From positions 11,748,587 through 11,812,586 of the forward strand of contig CM028931.1 of NCBI GenBank assembly GCA_016801845.1: a stretch of 64,000 bases of DNA, given 5' to 3'. Positions within the stretch are counted from its first letter, which is position 1; every line of letters starts with the position of its first letter. The position numbers and the translations under genes are program-made. The stretch is from Polydactylus sextarius (taxonomy: Eukaryota > Chordata > Actinopteri > Polynemidae). Positions 10,526 through 20,637 of the stretch are shown here, in pieces. The notes below the pieces were generated by a model. That model was given only the letters and a program-made list of their open reading frames with translations. It ran no database searches and had not been told where the DNA came from.

Positions 10526-10629
10526 CTTCTTCTTCAACGTCGTTTGTAATAACAGATAAAATAACATCAGTTCAACCGACTGTGTTTTATTCAGCTGGAA
10601 AATCAAAACCTGGACTGAACTGAGAGGAG

Positions 10630-10634
<5 letters not shown>

Positions 10635-10681
<47 letters not shown>
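10635..10681. repeat. (CA)n microsatellite
   Basis: CA run of about 47 bp, followed by C-rich sequence. Confidence 0.97.
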
Positions 10682-10683
<2 letters not shown>

Positions 10684-10734
10684 CACCCCTCTGTCCCCCA
10701 CCTCCCCCTCCGCCCCTCGAGGCCCTCACTTGTC

Positions 10735-10865
10735 CTCTGTCTCTTTGTCCTTTAGGCGTCTAATTGGGTGCCTGTTTAGAAAGGGAAAGGTGTTAAGTAG
10801 GGGGAATTCCCATAATGCTCTTTTGCTGGGAGAGGACGACAATGGGGATTAATTGGTTCCTATTA
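10735..10865. promoter_or_regulatory. Candidate CNE with kB-like and homeodomain cores
   Basis: Complex island containing TCTAATTGGG, GGGGAATTCCC at 10801-10811 (fits the NF-kB consensus GGGRNYYYCC) and GGATTAATTGG. It sits between two related minisatellites. Function inferred. Confidence 0.4.
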
Positions 10866-11195
10866 GGAGACAGAAGAGAGAGAGAGCGATAGAGAGACAC
10901 TTGAAGCGTAGAGAGAAGAGGAGCATTATGGGTAGATGTGTGTTGGTGAGGAATCTGTCAACACAACCACGTTGTGAGAAATCAAAGTTTCAATTAGGTT
11001 TTTTTATTTTATTTTCGGACAATTCGAGTTTGTTTTCGAGGGTTTAGGTCAAGTTTAGGACGTTGACGTGTCGGTGCAGTGAGTGTGAACGGCCACAAGG
11101 AGGCGCTGTCACTACTCAACACTGCTGGTGTTGACGACACTTCGCTCTGTTGACTGGAAAATGGACGAACTACTTCAACTGCTACTGACGTAACA

Positions 11196-11462
11196 AAGAC
11201 CCAGTCCAGGTGGACTAAGACCTAGTCCAGGTGGACTAAGACCCAGTCCAGGTGGACTAAGACCTAGTCCAGGTGAACTAAGACCCAGTCAGGTGGACTA
11301 AGACCTTGTCTAGGTGGACTAAGACCATGTCTAGGTTGACTAATACCCAGTTCAGGTGGACTAAGACCTCATCTAGGTGGACTAATACCCAGTCCAGGTG
11401 GACTAAGACCCAGTCCAGGTGGACTAATACCCAGTCCAGGTGGACTCAGACCAAGTCCTTGT
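11196..11462. repeat. ~21-bp minisatellite, partner of 10.05-10.5 kb array
   Basis: About 12 units of GACCCAGTCCAGGTGGACTAA type. Same core as the array 700 bp upstream and same orientation, suggesting one ancestral array or a duplicated block. The 11306-11539 plus frame is a read-through of it. Confidence 0.95.
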
Positions 11463-11474
11463 TGACCTGCTACT

Positions 11475-11680
11475 TAGACTGTTGGATTGATTCAGCCCCA
11501 GAAGAAGCAGGTGAAGGTTCTGGTTTGACTATGTCATAGTTCTGGTTTAACACACTAGTTAAAAAGTAAAGGTCAAGGTGAAGACTTTAGTCTTGACTGT
11601 GGTGATGTTGGATCTTTCTGGGTCTGTTTGGATTGATTCAGCCCCATATAGAAGCAGAACATCCTTCTGAACCTTTTGAA
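11475..11680 (-). repeat. Dispersed repeat, inverted partner of 7.08-7.29 kb
   Basis: Reverse-complement match to 7075-7285, joined directly to the end of the minisatellite. No coding potential. Confidence 0.88.
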
Positions 11681-11924
11681 ATGATCTTTCACTGTTCTGG
11701 TTTACACAACAGTTCAAAAAGTAAAGGTCAATCTCTTTGAAACTCTGATCTCAACACTGTTACGTCTTTAATCAAGTATCAGGTCATGAAGCACATGTTC
11801 TGTTGAAGTAGTGAAGCTGTGATCCAACCAAACGATTCGATGTCAGAGTTCGTCGTCCTCTGCTCACATCTCGGGAATGATTTTTTATTTTATTTTTATT
11901 TTTATTTCATCCCCTTGTTCCGCC

Positions 11925-12070
11925 GCCTGGGCCTCCACATTAGGCCAATTTAATTAGACGCCTTTCAACAGAACTAATTAGCCGGCTACTCTACCGAGCT
12001 GAATGAGGGGCGAGGGGCGGTGATTGAAGATCTGCTACCCAAGGAGAGCATTGTTTAATGGTTTGATTCC
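11925..12070. promoter_or_regulatory. Candidate CNE with TAATTA cores
   Basis: Contains CCAATTTAATTAGACG and GAACTAATTAGCCGG, two homeodomain-type cores about 30 bp apart, then GGCGAGGGGCGG. This clustering in otherwise repetitive DNA is typical of developmental enhancers, but conservation was not tested. Confidence 0.42.
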
Positions 12071-12442
12071 CACTTTTCGCATTTTTTTTTTAAAGAAAAC
12101 ACAAAACAGAGTAATGGAATTTAAAGAGCCGGTTTGCTTCAAAAGACTTTTTTTTTGTCCGGGGCGGGAGGGAACGAATCGTCTCGCAAGGCTCCGTTTG
12201 GATTCTTTGGTTTTTAATTAAGAAGCTCGGAGGCTCAGACATGACTGATCATCCTGTGTGATAGTCGTCTGTGGTGAAGATATTTCATTTGTGCTCACAA
12301 CTCATCGCTTTAATTGGCTTCTACTCAGGGAAAAAACAGACTTTCACCAAAAACACAAGACCTGGTGGAGCTGGGTTCTGGTTTTTTTGGACGAGCTCCT
12401 AATATGAAAGTTGGCTTGGTCAACACTTTTACTCTTTACATG

Positions 12443-12445
<3 letters not shown>
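12071..12445. other. No gene seen
   Basis: T- and A-rich runs, then unique sequence. The plus frame 12024-12221 has no recognisable domain and no splice context. Confidence 0.45.

Positions 12446-12480
<35 letters not shown>
12446..12480. repeat. (GT)n microsatellite
   Basis: GT run of about 35 bp. Confidence 0.96.
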
Positions 12481-12482
<2 letters not shown>

Positions 12483-12625
12483 ATCATGTTATCGATGTGA
12501 TTCTCATCAGTTCGTCCAAATGTTTGACTTCACGTAACCTGATAAATAGTTTTAGTGAAACTTTGAAAATAGATGACGACACTGAACAAGTTGTAACTCT
12601 CAAACATCAACTCATGTCTTCAAAA

Positions 12626-12968
12626 AGTTGCAGGTTTTGTTGCAATAAAGTTGCAGCGTTTTGTTGCAATAAAGTTGCAGCGTTTTGTTGCAATAAAGTT
12701 GCAGCATTTTGTTGCAATAAAGTTGCAGCGTTTTGTTGCAATAAAGTTGCAGCGTTTTGATGCAATAAAGTTGTAGTTTATTGCAATAAAGGAATCATTA
12801 TGCTGCAATAAAGTTGCAGTGTTTAAAGCCTTTTTGTTGCAATAAAGTTGCAGTGTTTTCCTGCAAAAAGTTGTAGTGTTTTAGGAATCTTGTTGCAATA
12901 AAGTTGCAGTGTTTTAAGCCTTTTTGTTGCAACAAAGTTGCAGTGTTTTGTTGCAATAAAGTTGCAGA
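12626..12968. repeat. 24-bp minisatellite
   Basis: About a dozen units of a 24-bp repeat (GTTGCAGCGTTTTGTTGCAA plus TAAA), nearly perfect at 12650-12760 and degraded after that. Because 24 is a multiple of three, it stays open in several frames and gives 8-residue protein-like repeats; this is a by-product, not evidence of a gene. Confidence 0.96.
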
Positions 12969-13044
12969 AGCACGACAAAAATGCAATTTTCAACTTTTTT
13001 TTTAAAAAGACCTACTTTTAAAGGAGAAAAAAGTTGCAGAAGCA

Positions 13045-13097
13045 GGTCAACCAGGTAGTCCAGGTCCAGGTCCAGGTCCAGGTTCAGGTCCAGGTCC
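13045..13097. repeat. (CCAGGT)n hexanucleotide repeat
   Basis: Seven to eight units of CAGGTC/CCAGGT with two substitutions, preceded by the last degenerate GTTGCAG word. Confidence 0.85.
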
Positions 13098-13442
13098 TCT
13101 TGCAGGACCAGATGAGATATATAATCTGTCCATCATGTTCTAGGTCGACCAAGAGAAAACCTCCATCAGGAGGCGTCAACTCTTCACTCCACCTCGTTCT
13201 TCTGGTCTCTACGTGGATCAGGTCCGACTCAGGTCCAGTTCAGGTCCGGTTCAGGTCCCTCTCACTCTTCTTTTAGGCAACAAGTGTCTCTATAAACTGT
13301 CTCGGTCTGCTCTGACGTGAACGAGGTGAATTTCAGTTGGAGAGTTCATTGATATGTTTCTCTGGTAACTTGTTGTGATTCATATTCGAGTCGACGGCGA
13401 CTTGGACTCACTGCCTCGTGTTGACTTTAGCATTTCATACGC

Positions 13443-13481
13443 AGGAGGAGGAGGAGGAGGAGGAGGAGGAGGAGGAGGAGA
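13443..13481. repeat. (GGA)n trinucleotide repeat
   Basis: Twelve to thirteen GGA units, purine on the plus strand; potential G-rich secondary structure. Confidence 0.96.
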
Positions 13482-13631
13482 GACACAGTTGAAAGTGTAA
13501 TGTAACATAATCACATAATCACTTGGTATGAGACGCACACACACACGTAAACACACACACCTCCAGCTCGTTGCCCCTAATTCTACTTGTGCCACCTCAC
13601 CTCTCACTGCAATAACAAGCTTGTTTCTCTC

Positions 13632-13636
<5 letters not shown>

Positions 13637-13709
<73 letters not shown>
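13637..13709. repeat. Long (CA)n microsatellite
   Basis: About 73 bp of uninterrupted CA. Confidence 0.97.
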
Positions 13710-13711
<2 letters not shown>

Positions 13712-13841
13712 CGTTGCTGCTGTGATTAGCTTTGGCAGCACAAGGCCATCCAGCGCTCTCAGATATAACTGCTTCTCTTTGATAAACATGAGAGCTCACT
13801 CAGACACACACCGCTGTCTGCAGCTACCATCTGACTGAGAA

Positions 13842-13874
<33 letters not shown>
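13842..13874. repeat. (CA)n microsatellite
   Basis: CA run of about 33 bp. Confidence 0.97.
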
Positions 13875-13875
<1 letters not shown>

Positions 13876-13884
13876 GCCTTCGGT

Positions 13885-14050
13885 CAGCGTTACAATATCT
13901 GTGAGTTTGTGCAGCCTGGAGAATATTTGATATGTAGATAAGTCTTAAAAAGGGTGAGATTTGCATATTGGGCTCCTGTTGCACGCGGCTGCGAGCCACA
14001 TGTGGTGGGTACATTTTTAATCAGCAAGCGGAGGAAAAATTAATTTGTTT
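13885..14050. promoter_or_regulatory. Candidate CNE
   Basis: Repeat-free island with GAGAATATTTGATATG, AGATTTGCATATTGGG (octamer-like ATTTGCAT) and AAAAATTAATTTG, directly abutting a GGA tract. Texture-based inference. Confidence 0.38.
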
Positions 14051-14056
14051 TCGGTT

Positions 14057-14170
14057 GGGAGGAGGAGGAGGAGGAGGAGGAGGAGGAGGAGGAAGGGGAA
14101 GAGGAAGAGGAAGAGGAAGAGGAGGAGGAGGAGGAGGAGGAGGAGGAGGAGGAGGAGGAGGAGGAGGAGA
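14057..14170. repeat. Long (GGA)n tract with GGAAGA block
   Basis: About 114 bp of GGA with an internal stretch of GGAAGA units (14091-14120). Homopurine, so triplex or G-quadruplex structures are possible. It gives a poly-Gly pseudo-ORF. Confidence 0.96.
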
Positions 14171-14231
14171 TGCTCCTTTTGGTTCTATTAGCAGCATTTT
14201 GTCAAAACAGTTGAACTAGAATCAGACAGCG

Positions 14232-14296
14232 TCTGTGTGTGTTTGTGTGTGTGTGTTCGTGTGTGTGTGTGTGTGTGTGTTCGTGTGTGTGTGTGT
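14232..14296. repeat. Interrupted (GT)n microsatellite
   Basis: GT runs separated by two TTCGTG interruptions. Confidence 0.93.
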
Positions 14297-14883
14297 TTCC
14301 TGCAGCTAGTATTTATTAAATGAAACCTCTTCAATTAAACGTGTTTTGTCGCCTCATTAAAGCGACACCTTGTTGTTTCGGGACTTTAAATTTAACTAAA
14401 TCTTGTTTTTCATTCATTTCACGTCTTTGTCTCGTTTATTTCACCGTTTCTCTTTGTTCCGCAGCCGCTGTTTGGTTTGTTTGTATTTTTTTTTTTTTTT
14501 AATGTTAGAAAGTGGAGGAGAAATTGACTTTGTGATTGTCGATTGTCTCCGTCCGTCGCGCCGCGAGTCAACAACTCATAAAACTTATTTGTCAGACGTC
14601 GTGTTCAGTTTTATAAAAGAAAAAGAAAAAAGGAAAACTCATGTGTGAGTCTGCGACGCTTGATTTTAAATCGCTTCATTAATTATCCCTCCTTTAAGAA
14701 GAAATCAGACATAATCACAGATTGATTTGGTTTATAAATGAAGAGAATCAACTAGAAGAAAGGGACAAATTAAATGATTTTACAGTCACATCCATTTGGA
14801 AAAAAGTGTTAAATCGAGGGTCGTTCCTGTGGACACGACGAAGCAACGTTTAAACATCTTTTTAAAATAAAACAACCAAATTA
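14297..14883. other. No gene seen
   Basis: Unique, somewhat AT-rich sequence with a poly(T) run at 14487-14500. Two plus frames of 60-81 codons overlap and lack domains. Confidence 0.45.
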
Positions 14884-15520
14884 ACAGAAGCCAGAGTCTA
14901 TTTCACCATGAACACGAGTCAAACTCCACCTCAGGAGATATTTAATGTTGGTTGAAGTAATATCCAGTTTGACCGTCTTTTGTTTTCACAACCAAATAGT
15001 CAACAATGAAAGTAAATGGGGCAGTCAGCCAAACGTATCTAAATTGTCATTTTTTAACCACTAATAAAGCTCAAAATATCACTTCACTTCAGCAGTAGCA
15101 TGAATAGGGTCCCTACACATAAACTGAAGTACTGATAACTTAGTAAGTGAACCCAGAGTTTATTAAAAACACTGTTTTACAAGACTTACCCAACGTCTGG
15201 TTTTATAACAACTGGTGATGAAGGTTGTTCCACATCAGCAGATTCATCATTCTTGCTCTTCACTGACACATTGACCTGTTGTTCAGGAAAATGATGAATT
15301 TGCTGAAGTGAAGTGATATTTTGAGCTTTATTAGTGGTTAAAAAATGACAATTTAGATACGTTTGGCTGACTGCCCCATTTACTTTCATTGTTAACTATT
15401 TGGTTGTGAAAACAAAAGACGGTCAAACTGGATATTACTTCAACCAACGTAACATATCTGTTGAGGGGAGTTTGACTTGTATTCATGGTGAAATAGACTC
15501 TGGTTCATGTTGTTCTGAAC
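14884..15520. mobile_element. Foldback (MITE-like) element, near-complete (copy B)
   Basis: Left arm (14884-15290) starts with CAGAGTCTATTTCACCATGA and passes TATCCAGTTTGACCGTCTTT and the family landmarks. The right arm (15300-15520) repeats the outer ~220 bp in reverse complement and ends with the mirror of the same CAGAGTCTATTTC start. Between the arms is a GATGAATCTGCTGATG-type hairpin word. No protein is encoded. Long terminal inverted repeats without a transposase suggest a non-autonomous DNA transposon; superfamily unassigned. Confidence 0.85.
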
Positions 15521-15544
15521 TGTTACTCTAACAGCCATTGGACA

Positions 15545-15815
15545 AGACATTAAGTGGTTAAAAAAATGACAATTTAGTTATGTTTGGCTGACTGCCCCAT
15601 TTACCTTAATAAACTGAAGTACTGATAACTTAGTAAGTGAACCCAGAGTTTATTAAAAACACTGTTTTACAAGACTTACCCAACGTCTGGTTTTATAACC
15701 GGTGATGAAGGTTGTTCCACATCAGCAGATTCATATTTTTTCCTGAACAACAGGCCGGTGTGTCGGTGAGGAGCGAGGGAAAAAATGATGAATCTGCTGA
15801 TGTGGAACATAAAGT
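15545..15815. mobile_element. Rearranged foldback fragment (copy C)
   Basis: Starts with about 55 bp of the family in minus sense (GTTTGGCTGACTGCCCCATT) and switches abruptly near 15605 to plus-sense sequence (AAACTGAAGTACTGATAACT onward to the CCAACGTCTGG end). A new TCAGCAGATTCAT/ATGAATCTGCTGA hairpin closes it at about 15720-15805. Confidence 0.8.
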
Positions 15816-16184
15816 AAAGATAGTTTGTAGCGTTTGATTAAACTTCTGTCACCGTGTCGTTACAAACTTCCTACAGGAGGTTTTTAGTTTCAGGCGTCTC
15901 GTTACAAACGAGGTGAAACTACGTTTTTTTTGTTTTTCCGTCTCAGAGCGTCGAGCGTCCGCCGCCGCCGCCGCAGCACCGGAGCGGCTCCTTCTCTTTA
16001 TTACAGCTGACAGTTTGTTTATGTCGGGTTTGAAGCGTTTATTTTTATTTGTTATTTTTTTCCACAGCTTCCCTCGGTCTCCGCGGCTCACTTCTCTGAC
16101 CTCCAGCTGACTGCTGCTTGTTTAGACATTAAACAGATTCAGACCCTCGGTGCCGTTACAGAGAGAGAGGCAGCGAGGCCGAGA
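15816..16184. other. CpG-richer unique stretch, no gene proven
   Basis: Contains (GCC)n at about 15959-15974 and CpG-rich sequence; frames run on both strands without domains. Could be regulatory. No donor/acceptor pair convincing enough to call an exon. Confidence 0.35.
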
Positions 16185-16335
16185 ATCATCTGGAAAATTA
16201 CCATGGCGGCCTTGATACCGGCACATTTAAAGTGACACCGCACCGAAGCACGGCTTCATCTGAATATCAGTCATGGAGGTGGAGATGCATCTCTCTGACG
16301 ACCTGACTGCTTCTTTCTTTCTGCTGCTCATTAAC
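16185..16335. promoter_or_regulatory. Candidate CNE
   Basis: Complex sequence with ACCATGGCGGCC (YY1-like), GGCACATTTAAAGTG and TGCTCATTAACTC; no simple repeats. Weakly supported. Confidence 0.28.
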
Positions 16336-16607
16336 TCAAATTTACAAATTTACAACGTTGGAACATGAAGGTTCACGTGATAGAAATTCAAACGTCGGGT
16401 TCAGTTCAGGCCTCGACGTCTGGACCTGAAACCGAACCAGAACACATGGTTTTTATTTCTTTAGACGAGCAGAGAAACCAAAACGTTTATGGTCAGAGAT
16501 GCTTTATTTTATTTTATTTTTATTTTTATTTTTTTCTGAGCCAGAAGAAAGAAATGCAAGAAACCAAGATAAAAAAAGCTGATCGGTTCATGTTGAGTTT
16601 GATTGTT

Positions 16608-16955
16608 GCATTGTGGGAAATGTAGGATCTGGTGCTAATGCTAATGCTAATGCTAATGGGCTTGGAGCTTTATTTTCAGCTGTTTCTGCTTTTGTTCAAG
16701 ACGTTTTTTGAGATTATCACGGCTCAGGTTGAGTTTGACTGATGCATTGTGGGAAAAGTAGGTTTTTTTTTTACTTTGACTTGTTTTTGCTAATGCTAAT
16801 GCTAACGCCAATGCTAATGGACTGGATGTTGAGCACCGATTTCAGCCGTCTACCTTTCAAACTCATGTCCGATGTTTTCGTAAGATAGTTTCTCTTTTGG
16901 TCGTGATGTTTTTGGGATTATCACTGTTGCATTGTGGGAAATGCAGGATCTGGTG
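16608..16955. repeat. Three-copy repeat with (GCTAAT)n
   Basis: TGCATTGTGGGAAA recurs near 16608, 16744 and 16927, accompanied by GATCTGGTG and by (GCTAAT)n runs at 16633-16658 and 16788-16822. A related (GCTAAT)n plus TTAAGCACCG segment recurs at 52.16-52.21 kb. Confidence 0.8.
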
Positions 16956-17524
16956 TTTCTTGACGTAAAAGAATTTAGGAATTTCCTCAAATTGAAAAAA
17001 AAAAACATTGACTCGGAGGATTAAGGATTAACAGCGTCAGCGTCAGATTCAACATTTTCCTCTTAATCGTAACAGTTTTCACCCGTTTTTGTTGCAGATT
17101 TGATTTGACTGATTGATTATTGATTGAATGATTTCATTTTTAGATGAACAGGTGTGGATATTATATTACTTGTCAGTATTTTACAGTTGCGACATTAATT
17201 CTCATCGGTCGTCTCCAGACACTTGAACATTTCCAGGTTACGCAGCTGAAGGGCGTTTTCTTCTGTCTCAGTAACTTTCAGCTGAATAAAATTTGAACTT
17301 ATTATTATCGTTCAGTGAAGCGGTGGTGGTGGAAACTGTGGGGATTTTAATTCCCTCCCTCCTCTTCCTCCTCCTCCATCTTCTTCCCCTTTAAAAAAAA
17401 AAAAAAGAAAGAGAAAGAAAACACGACAGATTGAGGCAGAAGATCTTAAAGGAACGCCAAGTGTTGGCTGCGTTCCCCGTCGCTGTAAGGCAAACTTACA
17501 CCTGGTGAGTCTGCAGCAGCACTC
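16956..17524. other. No gene seen
   Basis: Unique sequence with a poly(A) run at 16997-17006 and an A-rich stretch at 17393-17420. 17450-17510 is complex and could belong to a CNE. Confidence 0.4.
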
Positions 17525-17610
17525 ACAGCGTGGTGTGTGTGTGTAGAAGTGTGTGTGAGTGTGTGATAAGTGTGTGTGTGTGTGTGATAAGTGTGTGTGT
17601 GTGTAGAAGT
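17525..17610. repeat. Interrupted (GT)n with GATAAGTGTG repeats
   Basis: Short GT runs separated by GATAAGT and AGAAGTG interruptions. Confidence 0.9.
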
Positions 17611-17717
17611 GTAGGTTAATTGCACAGACGCACCAGTGAACTGACTTCTACTTGTGTATTCCTGTGTGTTTGTGTGTGAACAGCAGTTTTGAACAGATGT
17701 GGAGAGTGACTGTCAGA

Positions 17718-17718
<1 letters not shown>

Positions 17719-17771
<53 letters not shown>
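17719..17771. repeat. (GT)n microsatellite
   Basis: GT run of about 53 bp. Confidence 0.97.
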
Positions 17772-17772
<1 letters not shown>

Positions 17773-18084
17773 GAAGCCTCTCTGGCGACAGAAGATGTCC
17801 TAGTTTCACGACAACGACGTCAAACGTGCTCCAAACACTTTGACGTTTTCTTGGTTTAAACAGTTTCGGTTCAGTTTTCCTCAAAGTCAGAGTCGCTCTG
17901 AAGGGAATCGACTGCCGGGATCAGTTGCTCCTCTGAGTCTCTTCTGACGTTTTAGTATTTTATGATATTTATTTCCAACGACGAGGTGAAAGAAACAGGT
18001 GTTTCTCTAAAGGAGTTGGTGGTGGAGACCAAAAGTCATTTACACAAACTTGAATCCAACTGGATGATGATGGTTTGACCAGGA

Positions 18085-18835
18085 CTTTAGTTTAGACTCA
18101 AAACATAGTTTTGGATTATTTTAGACCTGATTGACCCTCGAGGACTTGATTTGCTTTGAATCCTCTTTGGACAACAGTTTGGACTTTTTAAGGATTTTAG
18201 ACTTCCTGTGACTAAACCTGATATTAGACCTTGAAACTGGACTTTTATTATTGTAAAACCTTCCTTACTTCCTTCAGACTTCACGTCCTTTTGAGGACTT
18301 GAAACTGGACTTGTCAAGACTTGGAACTTGACTCAACCAGACGTGTGTCTAGTTGAGGAGGATTTGCTTTGAGTCCTCTTTGGACTTGTTTGGACATACA
18401 GGTTTAACTAATTAATTTAAGACCCGCAAGTATTTTAGACTTCCTGTGAATAAACTTGAGATCAGACTTTTTAAAGATTAATTTGTCCTCAAAGACTTGA
18501 AACTGGACTTGACTTTTATCTCAAAGATCTTGAAAAGTAGTTTGACTGATTTGAATGCTTTGAATCCTCTTTGGACAACAGTTTGGACTCGACATCCTGT
18601 GGCTAAACTTGACGTCAGACTCAGATTTTTAAAGGTTCGTTTGTCCTTGAAGACTTGAAACTGGACTTTTATTATTCACACTTGACAGATACTTGATTTC
18701 TATCTTTGTCTTGTAAAACCTTCCTGACTTCCTTTAGACTTGACGTCCCTTTGAGGACTTGAAACTGGACTTGTCAAGACTCAGATCTTGACTTTTATCT
18801 CCAAGATCTTGAGAAGTGTTTATCCTTCAGACACT
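18085..18835. repeat. Degenerate tandem repeat on GACTTGAAACTGGACTT
   Basis: About 750 bp of diverged repeats. GAAACTGGACTT recurs near 18233, 18301, 18499, 18657 and 18759; TGAATCCTCTTTGGACAACAGTTTGG-type blocks recur near 18158 and 18562; TTTGAGGACTTGAAACTGG near 18291 and 18749. No clean unit length. The minus frame 18087-18317 is a read-through. Confidence 0.85.
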
Positions 18836-19199
18836 TTGATTGTTCTGGTTGTTGGTCGCCACCGACGCTACAAATCTTGATGTTTCACATTTAAACGTTC
18901 ACAACGACCAGTTCCAAAACGGTGGAAGGTCAGATCACCTGTCGTACTTCAGACGTCGAAGCTGTCGGGTCCTCGGGCGTCGGACACGGAGCCGTCGTTA
19001 ACCGCAGGCGTTTGGAGTGTAAATGGACATTTGTTATGCAGTTTAATCTCTCTCCGGTCTCAGCGATGCCGCTGAGTTTCCTCCAGCCGAGTCTGTCACA
19101 ACGTTTCATTCTGACAGTTGAAACAAAATCCCAGCGCTCACATGGGTGCGTTCCTCACCGCGGGGGGGTTGAGTAAACGTGTGTGTGTGTGGTATCTGA

Positions 19200-19440
19200 C
19201 AGCTCGTAGCGTCGATCAGGAGATAAACCCGCGGCCTTTCTGCTCCGTTGTGGCGCGTAATGGCACAGCCAGTCTAGCTCAAAGCCAGACTGATGTATCG
19301 GAGATGTTCGTGGGATAAAATCTTGATAATGCTGTGACAGTCGGTTTAAAAAAGATTAATAGCTGCAAATCAAAACTAATATTGGTCGGTTTCCAGGAAC
19401 ATGAGGGGGCGATACATGTCCTCCCAGATGGCTCCCTCCA
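19200..19440. promoter_or_regulatory. Candidate CNE
   Basis: Complex sequence with GGGATAAAATCTTGATAATG, AAAAAGATTAATAGCTGCAAATC and AAACTAATATTGG, a cluster of homeodomain-like cores. It overlaps a 96-codon plus frame (19334-19624) that has no domain or splice support, so a regulatory reading is preferred. Confidence 0.35.
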
Positions 19441-19748
19441 GTTTTACAACCTTCAGAGAGACGTTTTCTTCTTCTATTCTTGTTGTAACCAGGGGTTTGA
19501 GGCTAAAAGAGCGATGATCAAACACTGCGGCGTGTTTCATCGTACACTCGTTTCAAAACCAGACCTGCGTTCCAGTCTGCCGTCGGATCTCAGAGGCGTC
19601 TGGACCAGAGCGGCTGTTACATGAAGAGCTAACAAGCTGCGTTTGCTTCAGCTACGTTTGTCTGTCGACTAATGAATGATAGAGACGGCGTCTGTTGTCG
19701 TAACAGTCGTATAAAGATGATAAAAGAGTTTTTGCTTCTTCTTTACGG

Positions 19749-19937
19749 CCCCTAGGGGGCAGCCAAACTATATATATCGCCCCCTGGTGGTTGATGTTCA
19801 GAGCAGTTTCAGCCTCTAGGAGGCAAAAACAAAAAGTACCGTTAGTGTCCTTGTTCCTGTCTCCGATTTTTATTTTTATTGACAACTTTTAGCTTCAAAC
19901 TATCCAAGTTAATAGACATATGGCTGCCCCCTAGTGG
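19749..19937. promoter_or_regulatory. Cluster of three CTCF-like motifs
   Basis: 19779-19790 and 19926-19937 fit CCASYAGRKGGC on the minus strand at every position (CCACCAGGGGGC and CCACTAGGGGGC). 19749-19760 (CCCCTAGGGGGC, plus strand) has one mismatch. These words also occur in fish repeats, so they may be repeat remnants rather than selected sites. Confidence 0.4.
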
Positions 19938-20149
19938 CTGAAACACTGTCGTATAGTGTGTCCAAACTTTTTAAACTGGGTATTAACAGACTGGTCAGTG
20001 TGGACCAGTTAAGATGGTGAGTGTAAGTATGAACGAATGTGGATTAAAACACACGGGTAGTGTTCAAGAAAAAGTTAAATCAGTGTGTTATCTGTTACAT
20101 ACACACACAACTGGTGTGAGAGTGTGATGTTACAACACGTCACACATTT

Positions 20150-20154
<5 letters not shown>

Positions 20155-20186
<32 letters not shown>
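20155..20186. repeat. (CA)n microsatellite
   Basis: CA run of about 32 bp. Confidence 0.96.
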
Positions 20187-20189
<3 letters not shown>

Positions 20190-20298
20190 GCGGAAACTTA
20201 AACACACTAACTCAGTCATTTCCTTTAGTGGTATTCATTCAGTCATTTGTGAGAGTGGAGCTCTGGTAATAACTTCACTGAGGAAAGAAGAGTCCCTT

Positions 20299-20299
<1 letters not shown>

Positions 20300-20365
<66 letters not shown>
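20300..20365. repeat. Long (CA)n microsatellite
   Basis: CA run of about 66 bp. Confidence 0.97.
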
Positions 20366-20368
<3 letters not shown>

Positions 20369-20459
20369 TCAACTCCTCTGCTCACAGCCACAAAGCAGCC
20401 GTGACAGAAATTGGGCAGCAGGTTAATAACTACTGCCCATCCTCACAGCGCCCAGGGCC

Positions 20460-20512
20460 ACACACACACCAACACACACACACACCGACACACACACACA
20501 CACACACACACA
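20460..20512. repeat. Interrupted (CA)n microsatellite
   Basis: CA runs with CCAACA and CCGACA interruptions. Confidence 0.94.
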
Positions 20513-20636
20513 GTCACAGACAGCATGTCCAGGTACTGCAGATGATAAAGTGTTAGGTCTCGGTATTGAGTCAGTGTGTGTCAAGGATGTCCAGCTCTGC
20601 TCTATTTCCTCTGCATGCTATTAGATTAAGAAACTG

Positions 20637-20637
<1 letters not shown>

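Noticed and set aside
10271..10633. 120-codon Leu-Gly-rich minus frame
   Set aside because: Translation of the GACCCAGTCTAG minisatellite; the repeat explains it fully.
14000..14219. Glycine-rich protein frame
   Set aside because: It is the (GGA)n tract read in one frame.
14884..15520. Endogenous retrovirus or LTR element
   Set aside because: The repeats are inverted, not direct, and there is no gag/pol frame, primer-binding site or polypurine tract.
19334..19624. 96-codon plus frame as a coding exon
   Set aside because: The residue sequence resembles no family I know, there is no convincing acceptor/donor pair, and the left part looks regulatory.
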